NCBI GenBank assembly: GCA_036501845.1
Contig: DASXZO010000108.1
Location: 56,429 to 120,428, forward strand
DNA from: JBBREP01 sp036501845
GTDB taxonomy: Bacteria; Actinomycetota; Acidimicrobiia; IMCC26256; PALSA-610
DNA: 64,000 bases
Reading direction: 5' to 3'
Both the position numbers and the translations under genes were made by a program. Under the pieces are notes generated by a model. The model did no database searches, had not been told where the DNA came from, and saw nothing but the letters and a program-made list of their open reading frames with translations. Numbering within the stretch: position 1 is the stretch's first letter; every line of letters starts with the position of its first letter. Shown one piece after another: positions 26,978-35,880 of this stretch.

Positions 26978-28461
26978 CGGGAGCGGTCGCCACGGCGACG
27001 ATCTCGAGCGTCGTCGCCGCCCACGCGCGGTCTCAACCCGACGCACTCGCGATTGTCGAGGCGGCGAATGACTTCACGTTGGCGTGGCGCGACTACGACG
27101 TCCGAGCCGACGCCATCGCCGCGATGCTTGCGGCTCGCCACCCGAGAGGCGCGCGCGTCGCGATTCACATGCCCGACGGACCGGACGTGCACGTCGCGAT
27201 GTTGGCGTGCGAACGGGCAGGAATCGTGGGCGTCGGCATCGGGCCGCGAGCGGGCGCGCGCGAGGTGGAACATCTCGTGCAGCGGACTGGTGCCGTCGCG
27301 GTGCTTCGCACCCTCGACGACTTCGACGACGATGCCGAGAGCACGGGGGAACCGCTCGCGGCGCCGCCACCCGATCGAGTGATCACACCCGACGAGCTGT
27401 GGTTCCTGAACTCGACGTCGGGCACCACCGGTCTGCCGAAGTGTGTGATGCACAACCAGGCGCGGTGGTTCGCATTCCACGACCTCGCGGTGGCAAATGG
27501 GGAGCTGCGCGCCGACGACGTGTTCATGAGCCTGCTGCCGGCACCGTTCGGCTTCGGGCTCTGGACCGCGCACTTCACGCCCGCGATCCTCGGTGCGCCG
27601 TGCGTGCTCTTGTCGCGCTTCGACGCCGCCGCGGCGATTCGTGCGATCGAGCAACACCGCGTGACGGTGCTTGGAGCCGTGTCGACGCAATTCGTGATGA
27701 TGCTCAATTCACCGGCGTTCGTGGAGCACGACCTCAGCTCGCTCCGCGTGATGTTCACGGGCGGAGAGATGGTGCCGCCCGAGCGGGCCGAGCTCTGGGA
27801 GCGCGCCACAGGGTCGCAGGTGCTCCAGTTCTACGGCAGCAACGAGACCGGCGCCTTGAGCGCCACCACGGCGCGCGACTCGGATCTCGTGCGCCTCAGC
27901 ACCGCCGGGCACGTGATCGACTCGATGCACGTGCGGCTCTTCGATTCCGACACCGGCGCCGACGTGACCGCGGCCGGCGGACCCGGCATCGGCGCGTGCA
28001 AAGGCCCCGTCACCTGTCTCGGCTACTACGACGACGACCAGGGCAACGCCGCGCTCTACACCGACGACGGCTGGATGCGCACCGGCGACTTGTGCACCCT
28101 CGATGACGATGGCGTGTTGCGCGTGGTCGGCCGCACGAGCGACTTCGTGATCCGAGGCGGCAAGAATCTGTCGGCCGCGGTGATCGAGCAGGAGTGCGCC
28201 ACGATGCCCGGTGTGCTGCTCGCCGCCGTCGTCGCCAAGCCCGACGATGTGTTCGGCGAGCGGGTGTGCGTGTTCTGCGCCGTCGATGCCGGCGTGTCGT
28301 TCACGCTCGACGAGTTGCGCACACATCTCGAACCGCGCGGTGTGGGCAAGGAGCTGTGGCCCGAATACCTCGTGCTCGTCGAAGGCGACCTACCGCGCAG
28401 TAGCGGCGGCAAGGTCGCCAAGGCCGAGCTGCGCGACCGGGCCATGGCACTCAGCGACTGA
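26974..28461 (+). CDS. AMP-dependent acyl-CoA synthetase/ligase
   Basis: The 495-aa adenylate-forming enzyme activates a carboxylic acid to its CoA thioester with ATP. Motifs are the P-loop-like NSTSGTTGLPKCVMHN (about residues 145-160), YGSNETGALS (A5, about 290), DDGWMRTGDLC (A7, about 368), GRTSDFVIRGGKNL (A8, about 385) and the C-terminal Lys in RSSGGKVAK (about 478). It starts with GTG overlapping the amidohydrolase stop, so it is translationally coupled. The acid substrate, perhaps an aromatic or short-chain acid made by the amidohydrolase, is not known. Confidence 0.93.
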   Translation: MTGAVATATISSVVAAHARSQPDALAIVEAANDFTLAWRDYDVRADAIAAMLAARHPRGARVAIHMPDGPDVHVAMLACERAGIVGVGIGPRAGAREVEHLVQRTGAVAVLRTLDDFDDDAESTGEPLAAPPPDRVITPDELWFLNSTSGTTGLPKCVMHNQARWFAFHDLAVANGELRADDVFMSLLPAPFGFGLWTAHFTPAILGAPCVLLSRFDAAAAIRAIEQHRVTVLGAVSTQFVMMLNSPAFVEHDLSSLRVMFTGGEMVPPERAELWERATGSQVLQFYGSNETGALSATTARDSDLVRLSTAGHVIDSMHVRLFDSDTGADVTAAGGPGIGACKGPVTCLGYYDDDQGNAALYTDDGWMRTGDLCTLDDDGVLRVVGRTSDFVIRGGKNLSAAVIEQECATMPGVLLAAVVAKPDDVFGERVCVFCAVDAGVSFTLDELRTHLEPRGVGKELWPEYLVLVEGDLPRSSGGKVAKAELRDRAMALSD

Positions 28462-28470
28462 CGACCACCT

Positions 28471-29553
28471 TCACCACATCGCCTCGAGGAGTTGTTCGAG
28501 ATCCTCGACGGGCACGTCGCCACCGAAACCGCTCGCCCGGCCCGCCTCGTACGCGGCACTCGCGACGTCGGGAATCTCGGCGCGGCGCGCTCCGACGTCG
28601 CGCAGGCGCACCGGCAGGCCGAGCCCGGCCACGAGCGCGCGCAGGCCGTCGGCACCACCGACCACTTCGGCGACGCGTGCGACCGCGCCGGGCGATCGCG
28701 GCGTGAGGAACTCCATCACCGGCGGCAGCGTGATGCCCGACGTGATGCCGTGCGGCACGTCCCAGCGTGCGCCGATCTGGTGGCCGAGCGTGTGCGAGAG
28801 GTACACCTGCACGTTCACCACGCCGGCCATCGACATCCACGCTGCAAGCTGGCATTCGAGGCGCGCGTCGAGGTCGTCGGGCTGCGCCTGCGTGCGCGGC
28901 AGCGCCGCGGTGAGACGCCGCAACGCTTCGAGGGCAAGTGTGTCGGTGAACGGATGGGCGCGCGGCCCCCACACCGTCTCGCACGCATGGTCGATGCTCT
29001 TCACGCCCGACGACAACCACAGCTCGGGCGGCGTGGCGAGCGTGACCGCCGGGTCGAGCACCACGGCGAAGGGCGCCATCCGCGGATCGGCCACGTAGGT
29101 CTTCACGCCGGTTACGTCGCCGGTCATCCCGGCCGCGGGCGTGTACTCGCCCGCCGAGAGCGTGGTGGGCACGAGGATCTGCGGCATCGCATCGTGCGGG
29201 CGATCGTCGAGCAGCGCGAGTGCGACGATCTTGGTGCCGTCGGTCACCGACGATCCGCCGTACCCGACGAGCAGGTCGGCGCCGGCGGCGCGCGCCGCGT
29301 CGGTGGCGGCGTCGATGTCGGTGCGCGGCGCGTGTTGGCCGATGCCCACGAACGTGCCCGCACGGCGCGCACCGAGCATCGCCTCGAGGTCGGCAACGAG
29401 TGGAGTCGTGTTCGCGAGCGTGCGGCTCGTGATCACGAACACGCGAGTGCGTCCGAGCTCGTCGACGATGCGCGGCACGCGATCGATCGCGCCCGTGCCA
29501 TGGACGACGCGATCGATCTTCGGGAAGAGATACGACCGCGGTCGCGTCGTCAC
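28471..29553 (-). CDS. Iron-containing alcohol dehydrogenase, maleylacetate-reductase-like
   Basis: The 360-aa protein has the group III metal-dependent alcohol dehydrogenase fold. The nucleotide-binding GGSSVTDGTK lies near residue 95, PTTLSAGEYTPAAG near 125, and the metal-binding His residues in LSHTLGHQIGARWDVPHGIT (about 238-258). Maleylacetate reductases, which act in chloroaromatic and resorcinol breakdown, share this layout, including the SAGE motif. The GTG start overlaps the upstream carboxylesterase stop (GTGA), so the two form an operon. It converges with the CoA ligase gene with 9 bp between stops. The assignment to maleylacetate rather than another alcohol or ketone is likely but unproven. 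Confidence 0.85.
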   Translation of the reverse strand: MTTRPRSYLFPKIDRVVHGTGAIDRVPRIVDELGRTRVFVITSRTLANTTPLVADLEAMLGARRAGTFVGIGQHAPRTDIDAATDAARAAGADLLVGYGGSSVTDGTKIVALALLDDRPHDAMPQILVPTTLSAGEYTPAAGMTGDVTGVKTYVADPRMAPFAVVLDPAVTLATPPELWLSSGVKSIDHACETVWGPRAHPFTDTLALEALRRLTAALPRTQAQPDDLDARLECQLAAWMSMAGVVNVQVYLSHTLGHQIGARWDVPHGITSGITLPPVMEFLTPRSPGAVARVAEVVGGADGLRALVAGLGLPVRLRDVGARRAEIPDVASAAYEAGRASGFGGDVPVEDLEQLLEAMW

Positions 29554-31040
29554 TCGATGCCGTCCCACAAAGCGACGCGAACACCGATCGGGTCGGCGAC
29601 CGTACGCACTGTGTCGCCGAGGCCTTGCATGGCCCGTCCCTCGCGCCAGCGCGTCCAACCCGGGTCGCCATCGCCGGCGAACCCGACCCATGCGTCACCG
29701 AGATACGCAGCGAGGCGATCGGCCGCGGCTGCGCGCCCGCCGGTGGCGCCGAGGAAGTCGCGCCAGCCTTCGACGTCGAGGGTCGAGAACGTGAACGGAA
29801 GATCGACCGCGTGCGCGGCGCCGAGCGGCCGGCCATCGCCACGTGGGGGCGCCGACCAGTCGACGTAGGCGCCGTACACCGCGTCGTGATGTTCGGCGGC
29901 GTGGTCGAGGTAACGCCGGGTGGGCATCGCCATTTCCCGGTCGGAGTAGATCGCGCCCCACACGTCGACGGGTTCGTGCGGTAGGCCCGACGCCCGCAGG
30001 TGGTCGTCGTAGCGGTGGATGATCTCATCGGCGCCGTCCAGACCGATCGCCGCGTAGCGACTGACGCGTTTGCGCAGGCGTTCGGGCTCCATTGTGGCGG
30101 CGTCGACGAACAGCGTCATCTCGTCGCGGGTGACGCTCACGAGCAGGTCGGCGCCTCGGTGCGTGCCCAATTGCACGGCGCGATCCGGTGCTTCACTCAC
30201 GAGCACGCCGTCGATCGCGGGGTGGAACGGCATGAAACCGACCGCACCGAACACCGCGGGATCGGTCATCACCTTGCTCACCGCGTCGACCAGGTGTTCG
30301 GAGGTGGCATCGAACAGCGCGTCGATCCCGCCGAGCGCGCGCACGTAGGCGTCGGTCACCAAGGTCGCGGTCGGCGCATCGAACGTGCGGCCGGTCGACG
30401 CGCTCTGCAAAATCGCGCGGTCGAAGAGCTCGGCGCGCCCGGGCGCGCCCAGCAGGTGCGCGATCACGCCGGCGCCCGCCGACTCGCCGAACACGGTCAC
30501 GTTGGTCGCGTCGCCACCGAACGCGGCGATCTCTCTGCGCACCCAGCTGAGCCCCGCGACCACGTCGTGGAGCCCGCAGTTCGCGATCCAGCCCCGCTCG
30601 GCGAGGTCAGGCGTCGGCGCGAGGAAGCCGAACGGTCCGACGCGGTAGTTGAGCGACACCACCACGGCGCCCCGGCGGGCCAGCGCGGCGCCGTCGTACA
30701 TCGCCTGCGACGCAGCACCCGTGAGGAAGGAGCCGCCGTAGATCCACACCAACACCGGATGCGGACCGTCGCCACTGGGCGCCCACACGTTGGCGGACAG
30801 GCACTGCTCGTCGGTCGGCGCGCCGAGCGCGGCGCCGGGCACAAGGTCGCCGCCGGCCGGCTGTGGGCACGCGGCACCGAACGCGACCGCCTCGCGGGTG
30901 CCCGTCCACGGCTCCACCGGTCGCGGCGGCCTGCCGCGCGTCACGCGCGCATACGGAATGCCGAGCCACCGCGTCACGCCGTCGCCATCAACCGCGCCGC
31001 GCACATCCCCACCGCCAGTCCGAACCGCTGCATCACTCAC
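29550..31040 (-). CDS. Type-B carboxylesterase
   Basis: The 496-aa alpha/beta-hydrolase has the carboxylesterase layout. The oxyanion loop is LVWIYGGSFLTG (about residue 102), the nucleophile elbow is VTVFGESAGAGVIAHLLG with Ser near 188, and the catalytic His is in LGAAHAVDLPFTF near 400. It would hydrolyse an ester or amide bond. It has no signal peptide, so it is probably cytosolic. The start was taken at the GTG beginning VSDAAVRTGGG because GAGGATGG lies before it; an 18-codon in-frame extension upstream runs into the repeat at 31079. Co-operonic with the maleylacetate-reductase-like gene. Confidence 0.92.
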   Translation of the reverse strand: MSDAAVRTGGGDVRGAVDGDGVTRWLGIPYARVTRGRPPRPVEPWTGTREAVAFGAACPQPAGGDLVPGAALGAPTDEQCLSANVWAPSGDGPHPVLVWIYGGSFLTGAASQAMYDGAALARRGAVVVSLNYRVGPFGFLAPTPDLAERGWIANCGLHDVVAGLSWVRREIAAFGGDATNVTVFGESAGAGVIAHLLGAPGRAELFDRAILQSASTGRTFDAPTATLVTDAYVRALGGIDALFDATSEHLVDAVSKVMTDPAVFGAVGFMPFHPAIDGVLVSEAPDRAVQLGTHRGADLLVSVTRDEMTLFVDAATMEPERLRKRVSRYAAIGLDGADEIIHRYDDHLRASGLPHEPVDVWGAIYSDREMAMPTRRYLDHAAEHHDAVYGAYVDWSAPPRGDGRPLGAAHAVDLPFTFSTLDVEGWRDFLGATGGRAAAADRLAAYLGDAWVGFAGDGDPGWTRWREGRAMQGLGDTVRTVADPIGVRVALWDGIE

Positions 31041-31078
31041 GTCGCCATCCTCATCCTCAGATGGCCCGCACACCAACT

Positions 31079-31133
31079 GAGTGGTGCTCCCCATCGACTG
31101 TTCGCGCCGAAAGCACCACTCAACCGGTGCACA
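31079..31133. repeat. Direct-repeat copy 1 flanking the AbiEi/DUF559 gene; contains a hairpin
   Basis: Bases 31079-31121 hold 10-bp perfect inverted arms, GAGTGGTGCT and AGCACCACTC, with a 23-bp loop. The whole block matches copy 2 at 32035-32082 in the same orientation, differing at only a few positions (most in the outer arms); both share CTCCCCATCGAC and TTCGCGCCGAA. It overlaps the AbiEi/DUF559 stop codon and could also act as its terminator. Confidence 0.8.
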
Positions 31134-32037
31134 GCGCGAGACGGATGCGGTCGACCGTCTCGGCCCGATGCCGAGTCACGTCGTCCCACGTGACGATCAG
31201 CACGCGCCACCCCAGTCGCTCGATGGCAGCAATCCGCCGCCGATCTCGCTTCCACACCGCATACCGGCCGTGCCACCGGTAGCCATCGCACTCGACAGCA
31301 AGCTGACGAGCCGGCCACGCAAAATCGACACGGAACACACGGCCGTCCGCCGCGCGTATCCGATGCTGCCCGACCCAGGGTTCGAGGCCGCTTCTTCGGA
31401 GTAGGCCAGCTGTTCGTACCTCCAGTCGCGACTCCAATGCCGGGTGCGAGCCGAGGTAATCGAGGTACCGGGCGACCGATGCCCTGCCGCGACGTTGACC
31501 ACAGTCGGCCATCGTGCGCTCCAGCTCGGCGATCGACATGAGTCCTAATCGGCGCGCACTCTCGGCGAGCGCGTCGAGCTCTTCGCCGTCGCACTGACCG
31601 GCGAGGTCGATCACCGTCCGGGCCGCGGCCGTCGCCGGTATCCCGTCGACGAAGATGCGATGGCGATCTGGCAGCAGCCTCGTTCGGTGCGCCACCACAT
31701 CGGCGGCGCGGCGCGCTTTCGAGGTATCGCCGAGCACCGACACATGAACGTCGCGCGTTGTCGCGGCCATGTCGAGGCGCAGCAACCGCGCGCCCGTCTC
31801 GTGCGAGATCGCGCTGTCCGGCCCGAGCCAGAGCGTGACCGCCTTCGCCCGTTGCCGGGGCGTCAGCGGTGCGCCGGCGACTCGGAGAACTCCGGGCCGG
31901 ACGACTTCCAGACGACCGACATGCGTCTGATACCGAACCTTGTGTTCGGCGACGCCCACGGACGCCGCTTGGGCAACCGTCAGCACGCCGTACTGCGACT
32001 CTGCGACCGCAAGCATTCGACGCCACGCTTCACTCAT
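31120..32037 (-). CDS. AbiEi-antitoxin-like wHTH protein with C-terminal DUF559 nuclease-like domain
   Basis: The 305-aa protein has an N-terminal AbiEi_4-type winged helix (YGVLTVAQAASVGVAEHKVR, about residues 16-36, then LEVVRPGVLRVAGAP). A middle region and a C-terminal DUF559/Vsr-like fold follow, with VDFAWPARQLAVECDGYRWH (about 245-265; Asp, Glu and Asp are possible metal ligands) and WRVLIVTWDDV. Such standalone genes are numerous in actinobacteria and are predicted endonuclease-like proteins of unknown role. It sits between the carboxylesterase and gatB, bounded at both ends by near-identical direct repeats that reach its stop and start codons. Confidence 0.82.
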   Translation of the reverse strand: MSEAWRRMLAVAESQYGVLTVAQAASVGVAEHKVRYQTHVGRLEVVRPGVLRVAGAPLTPRQRAKAVTLWLGPDSAISHETGARLLRLDMAATTRDVHVSVLGDTSKARRAADVVAHRTRLLPDRHRIFVDGIPATAAARTVIDLAGQCDGEELDALAESARRLGLMSIAELERTMADCGQRRGRASVARYLDYLGSHPALESRLEVRTAGLLRRSGLEPWVGQHRIRAADGRVFRVDFAWPARQLAVECDGYRWHGRYAVWKRDRRRIAAIERLGWRVLIVTWDDVTRHRAETVDRIRLALCTG

Positions 32038-32082
32038 TGGTTCTCCCCATCGACTATTCGCGCCGAAGGCACCACCCAGTTC
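32035..32082. repeat. Direct-repeat copy 2 flanking the AbiEi/DUF559 gene
   Basis: Same orientation and nearly the same sequence as 31079-31133, including CTCCCCATCGACTATTCGCG (one change). The inverted arms are degraded here. It overlaps the AbiEi/DUF559 start codon and lies 30 bp from the gatB stop. Confidence 0.78.
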
Positions 32083-32112
32083 GAGCGGGCCTATGGAAAT
32101 GGGGGAGGTTGG

Positions 32113-33597
32113 CTACGAGGTGGTGAGTTTGGTGTCGAGGAGGTCGTTGAGGAGTTTGGGGTTGCCTTGGCCCTTGAGGGCCTTCATGGCCTCGCCCATG
32201 AGGAAGCCGCGCTTCTTCTTGCGCACCTTGTCGTCGCCGGCCCGCCATTCGGCGACGGCGTCGGCATTGGCCGCGAACACCTCGTCGAGCACGGCGTCGA
32301 GCGCGCCCGTGTCGCTCACCTGCACGAGTCCGCGCTCGGCGACGATGTCGGACGGCCGCTTGTTCTCGACGAGCATTTCCTCGAGCACGTCCTTGGCCTG
32401 GTTGCGCGACAGCGAGCCGTCGGCCACGAGCGTGAGCAGTTCGGCGAGCGCGCTCGGGTCGAGCAGGTGGAGGGCGACCGCGTGCTCGTGCACCACCGCG
32501 AGCACGTCTTGGGTGGCCCAATTCGTGATGTCGCGTGCGGGTACCGACACGGGCGCGGCGGCGCGCACCGCTTCGGCGTAGTCGGCAAGGCCGTCGACGT
32601 CGAGCAGCGTGTGCGCCTCGGCTTCGCCGATCCCCCACTCCTCGATCAGCCGCGATCGCCGCGCCGCGGGGAGCTCGGGCATCGACGCCCGCACCTGCGC
32701 GCGCAGGGCGTCGTCGGGCGCGACCGGAACGAGATCGGGCTCGGGGAAGTAGCGGTAGTCGTAGGCCTCTTCTTTCGAGCGCATCGACGCGGTGTGGCCG
32801 AGGTTCTCGTTCCACAGGCGCGTCTCTTGCTTCACCTCGTCGCCCGCCTCGATCAGATCGGCCTGGCGCCGGGCCTCGTACTCGATCGCGTCGCGCAACG
32901 ACTTCAAGGAGTTGAGGTTCTTGATCTCACAGCGGGTGCCGAACGCCGACGAGCCAACCGGCCGCACCGACACGTTGGCGTCGACCCGCAGCGATCCCTC
33001 TTCCATCTTCACGTCGCTCACACCGATCGCCTTCAGCGTGGAACGCAATTCGTCGACGTAGGCCGCGGCTTGTTCGGCACTGCGGATGTCGGGCTCGCTC
33101 ACGATCTCGAGCAGCGGCACGCCGGCGCGGTTGTAGTCGACGAGCGACTGCGACGCGCCGTGGATGCGGCCGCCCGCGCCACCGAGGTGTGTGGACTTGC
33201 CGGTGTCCTCTTCGAGGTGCGCGCGAGTGATGCCGATGCGCTCGCCGTCGACATCGAGCGAACCGCGCACGCAGATCGGCTCGTCGTACTGCGTGGTCTG
33301 AAAGTTCTTCGGCATGTCGGGATAGAAGTAGTTCTTGCGGTGGAAGATCGACTGCGGCGGCACGTCGAACCCGAACGCCTCACCCACTCGCAGCGCGTAC
33401 TCCACCGCGCGCTCGTTCAACACCGGCAGCGAGCCCGGAAGGCCGAGGCACACCGGGCATACGTGCGTGTTCGGTTCGGCGCCGAACTCATTGGGACAGC
33501 CGCAGAACAGCTTGGTGGCCGTGGCGAGCTCGCAGTGCACTTCGAGCCCGCTGACGATCTCCCACTCCGTGCCCGACGTGCTCGTGATGGTGCTCAT
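32113..33597 (-). CDS. gatB: Aspartyl/glutamyl-tRNA(Asn/Gln) amidotransferase subunit B
   Basis: The 494-aa subunit binds the misacylated tRNA and phosphorylates the Glu/Asp side chain before amidation in the GatCAB complex. It begins with WEIVSGLEVHCELATATKLF (about residues 12-31). Its zinc site is made by CGCPNEFG and CPVCLGLPG (about 32-53), and HRKNYFYPDMPKNFQTTQYD and ITRAHLEEDTGKSTH (about 88-145) are the kinase cradle. The C-terminal Yqey-like tail ends in KALKGQGNPKLLNDLLD. Its ATG overlaps the gatA stop (ATGA). Gene order is gatC-gatA-gatB. Confidence 0.97.
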   Translation of the reverse strand: MSTITSTSGTEWEIVSGLEVHCELATATKLFCGCPNEFGAEPNTHVCPVCLGLPGSLPVLNERAVEYALRVGEAFGFDVPPQSIFHRKNYFYPDMPKNFQTTQYDEPICVRGSLDVDGERIGITRAHLEEDTGKSTHLGGAGGRIHGASQSLVDYNRAGVPLLEIVSEPDIRSAEQAAAYVDELRSTLKAIGVSDVKMEEGSLRVDANVSVRPVGSSAFGTRCEIKNLNSLKSLRDAIEYEARRQADLIEAGDEVKQETRLWNENLGHTASMRSKEEAYDYRYFPEPDLVPVAPDDALRAQVRASMPELPAARRSRLIEEWGIGEAEAHTLLDVDGLADYAEAVRAAAPVSVPARDITNWATQDVLAVVHEHAVALHLLDPSALAELLTLVADGSLSRNQAKDVLEEMLVENKRPSDIVAERGLVQVSDTGALDAVLDEVFAANADAVAEWRAGDDKVRKKKRGFLMGEAMKALKGQGNPKLLNDLLDTKLTTS

Positions 33598-35024
33598 CGT
33601 CCCGCCTCCAGCACGTGCGCCACGCGGAACACGAGCGCGTCGGCCAGCTCTCGCCCGAGCACTTGCACTCCGATCGGCATGCCGTGCACCGGATCGACGC
33701 CGAACGGCACACTGATCGCGCAGTGTCCCGCGAGGTTCGAAGGAATCGTGCACACGTCGGACAGATACATCGCCAGCGGGTCGGCCGTCTTGGCGCCGAT
33801 CTCGAACGCGACGGTGGGTGTGGTCGGGCAGAGCAGCACGTCGAACTGCTCGTAGGCGCGCGCGAAGTCGCGCACGATCAACGTGCGCACTCGCTGCGCC
33901 TGGCCGTAGTACGCGTCGTAGTAACCCGCCGACAGCGCGTACGTGCCGAGCATGATGCGGCGCTTCACCTCTTGGCCGAAACCGGCGTTGCGCGTGGCCG
34001 CGTTCATCTCGCTCACGTCGGCAGCACCGGCGGCGCGGTAGCCGTAGCGCACGCCGTCGTAGCGCGCGAGGTTGCTCGACGCCTCGGCCGGTGCGATCAC
34101 GTAATAGGCGTCGAGACCGTGGATCGTCGACGGCACCGACACGTGCTCGAGCTTGGCGCCGGCTCGTTCGAGCACCTCGGCCGCGCCATCCACTGCGGCG
34201 CGCACCTCGGGCGCGATGCCATCGGCGTTGGTGAGCTCGTCGACGATGCCCACGCGCAGGCCCGACACGCCGCGATCGAGACCGGCACCGATCGGCTCGA
34301 GCGGGTCGGCGATCGACGTGGAGTCGCACGGGTCGTGGCCCCAGATGGTGTCGAGCAGCAGCGCGGCGTCGCGCGTGTCGTTTGCAAAGGGGCCGATCTG
34401 GTCGAGCGACGACGCGAAGGCAACGAGCCCGTAGCGCGACACCGCGCCGTACGTGGGCTTCATGCCGATCACGCCGCAGAGCGCTGCGGGCTGGCGAATC
34501 GACCCGCCGGTGTCGGAGCCGAGCGCGAGCGGCGCGAACCCGGCCGCGACCGCGGCCGCGGACCCACCCGACGAGCCGCCGGGCACACGCGCCAGGTCGT
34601 GCGGGTTGTGCGTGGGTCCGAACGCCGAGTTCTCGGTAGAGCTCCCCATGGCGAACTCGTCGAGGTTCGTCTTGCCCACCACTACCGCGCCGGCGCCGGC
34701 GAGCCGCTGGACGACAGTGGCGTCGTAGGGCGGGCGCCAGCCCTCGAGGATGCGCGAAGAACAGGTGGTGGCGACGCCTCGTGTGCAGAGATTGTCCTTG
34801 AGCGCCACCGGTACGCCGGCGAGCGGCCCCGGGTCGTCGCCTTGCGCGACGGCTGCGTCGACGACGTCGGCTGCGGCCCGGGCCGAGTGGGCCATCACCG
34901 TATTGAAGGCGTGCACATCGGCCTCGCGCCCGTCGATGCGCGCCAAGTGCTCCTCGAGCACGTCACGCGCGCGGCGCCGCCCGGCCCGTACATCGGCCGC
35001 GATGTCGACGGCGTGGTCAACCAT
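33594..35024 (-). CDS. gatA: Aspartyl/glutamyl-tRNA(Asn/Gln) amidotransferase subunit A
   Basis: The 476-aa amidase-signature enzyme releases ammonia from glutamine for the GatCAB complex. The Ser-cisSer-Lys triad is visible: Lys in VALKDNLCTRG (about residue 74) and Ser residues in VPGGSSGGSAAAVAAGFAPL (about 145-165) and SDTGGSIRQPAALCG (about 173). It starts at the ATG of MVDHAVDIAADV, with AGAGGG about 8 nt upstream. About 108 bp separate it from gatC, an unusually long gap in this operon. The gatB ATG overlaps its stop. Confidence 0.97.
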   Translation of the reverse strand: MVDHAVDIAADVRAGRRRARDVLEEHLARIDGREADVHAFNTVMAHSARAAADVVDAAVAQGDDPGPLAGVPVALKDNLCTRGVATTCSSRILEGWRPPYDATVVQRLAGAGAVVVGKTNLDEFAMGSSTENSAFGPTHNPHDLARVPGGSSGGSAAAVAAGFAPLALGSDTGGSIRQPAALCGVIGMKPTYGAVSRYGLVAFASSLDQIGPFANDTRDAALLLDTIWGHDPCDSTSIADPLEPIGAGLDRGVSGLRVGIVDELTNADGIAPEVRAAVDGAAEVLERAGAKLEHVSVPSTIHGLDAYYVIAPAEASSNLARYDGVRYGYRAAGAADVSEMNAATRNAGFGQEVKRRIMLGTYALSAGYYDAYYGQAQRVRTLIVRDFARAYEQFDVLLCPTTPTVAFEIGAKTADPLAMYLSDVCTIPSNLAGHCAISVPFGVDPVHGMPIGVQVLGRELADALVFRVAHVLEAGR

Positions 35025-35132
35025 CGTGGAACCCTCTCGCGTGGGCGCGGCGATCGGAGGAGCCCAGGAGCGACGAAGGAGCGACATGGGGCCGCAGAGA
35101 GCTCGCCGTGCTGCCGAAGGCGGCACAAAGAG
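35025..35132. other. gatC-gatA intergenic spacer
   Basis: This 108-bp spacer interrupts an otherwise compact operon. It contains GAGCGACGAAGGAGCGACA and a palindrome GTGCTGCCGAAGGCGGCAC with the stem GTGCTGCC/GGCGGCAC. It resembles a small repetitive hairpin element, but I found no second copy in the window. Seems non-coding. Confidence 0.4.
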
Positions 35133-35444
35133 TCACGGGGCAATTCCAAGGATGCGGGGCACGAGGAAACGGTCGTCGACCGCCTCGGGCGCGCCGGCGA
35201 GCACCTCGTCCCGGTCGAGGCAGGGCCGCGGCTCGTCGGCGCGCAGCACGTTCACCAGCGGCAACGGGTGCGACGTGGGCGGCACGTCGCCGGTGTCGAG
35301 CGCGGCGATCTGCGCGGCATGAGCGAGGATGCCGGCGAGCTGCGGCGTGAGCTCGTCGATCTCCTCGTCACTCAGCGCGAGCCGGGCAAGGCGAGCGACG
35401 TGCACCACGTCGGCACGCGTCAGGGCAGGCGTTTCCTCGGCCAC
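35133..35444 (-). CDS. gatC: Aspartyl/glutamyl-tRNA(Asn/Gln) amidotransferase subunit C
   Basis: The 103-aa small subunit stabilises GatA on GatB. It shows the family pattern LTRADVVHVARLARLALSDE (about residues 8-27), ELTPQLAGILAHAAQIAALDT, then VPPTSHPLPLVNVLRADEPR and DRDEVLAGAPEAVDDRFLVPRI near the C-terminus. First gene of gatCAB on the minus strand. No strong ribosome-binding site is visible before the ATG. Confidence 0.95.
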   Translation of the reverse strand: MAEETPALTRADVVHVARLARLALSDEEIDELTPQLAGILAHAAQIAALDTGDVPPTSHPLPLVNVLRADEPRPCLDRDEVLAGAPEAVDDRFLVPRILGIAP

Positions 35445-35487
35445 GGCGCGGAGTCTACGAATGCTCCCTGAACGGACCCGCAGCGAT

Positions 35488-35802
35488 TCAGTACGGGTCG
35501 CGGGCGCTGTCGGGCAAGGTCCACCAGGCCGCCGGTGAGGGCTTCCAGTCCGGGTCGGGGTAGATGCAGTCGACCGGGCAGGCTGGCAGGCACTTGTCGC
35601 AGCCCGAGCAGAGCTCGGCGATGATCACCACGTCGGGCCCGTGATTGAAGATGGCGCCGAACTGCGATGGGCAATGCCGCAGGCAGGCATCGCAGTTGAT
35701 GCACTCCGACATCTCGATGCGCAGCGGCGGATTGCGCCACTTCGAGTTGCGCTCGCGACTGTGGATACGGTCGCCTCGCGAGGTCGCCGAGCCCGTGGTC
35801 AC
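35488..35802 (-). CDS. 2[4Fe-4S] ferredoxin
   Basis: The predicted protein carries two cluster motifs: CINCDACLRHCP (C-x2-C-x2-C-x3-C-P) and CSGCDKCLPACPVDCI, with a Trp-rich tail (WWTLPDS). This is a soluble electron carrier; the partner enzyme is unknown. The GTG at 35802 gives 104 aa. A shorter form from the ATG at about 35712 (MSECINC) is possible because the first 31 residues are basic and unlike most ferredoxin N-termini. It is 43 bp downstream of gatC on the same strand and divergent from the SCP2 gene. Confidence 0.82.
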   Translation of the reverse strand: MTTGSATSRGDRIHSRERNSKWRNPPLRIEMSECINCDACLRHCPSQFGAIFNHGPDVVIIAELCSGCDKCLPACPVDCIYPDPDWKPSPAAWWTLPDSARDPY

Positions 35803-35880
35803 GGGCGAAACGCTACGCTGCGGCGCCGCCGAGCGCGCCAGCGCCAACGAGGCGTGGTGAGGATCCATCAGGAGGGTGTC

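Noticed and set aside
35025..35132. A gene between gatC and gatA
   Set aside because: Too short, with no start signal and a palindromic composition; described as spacer.
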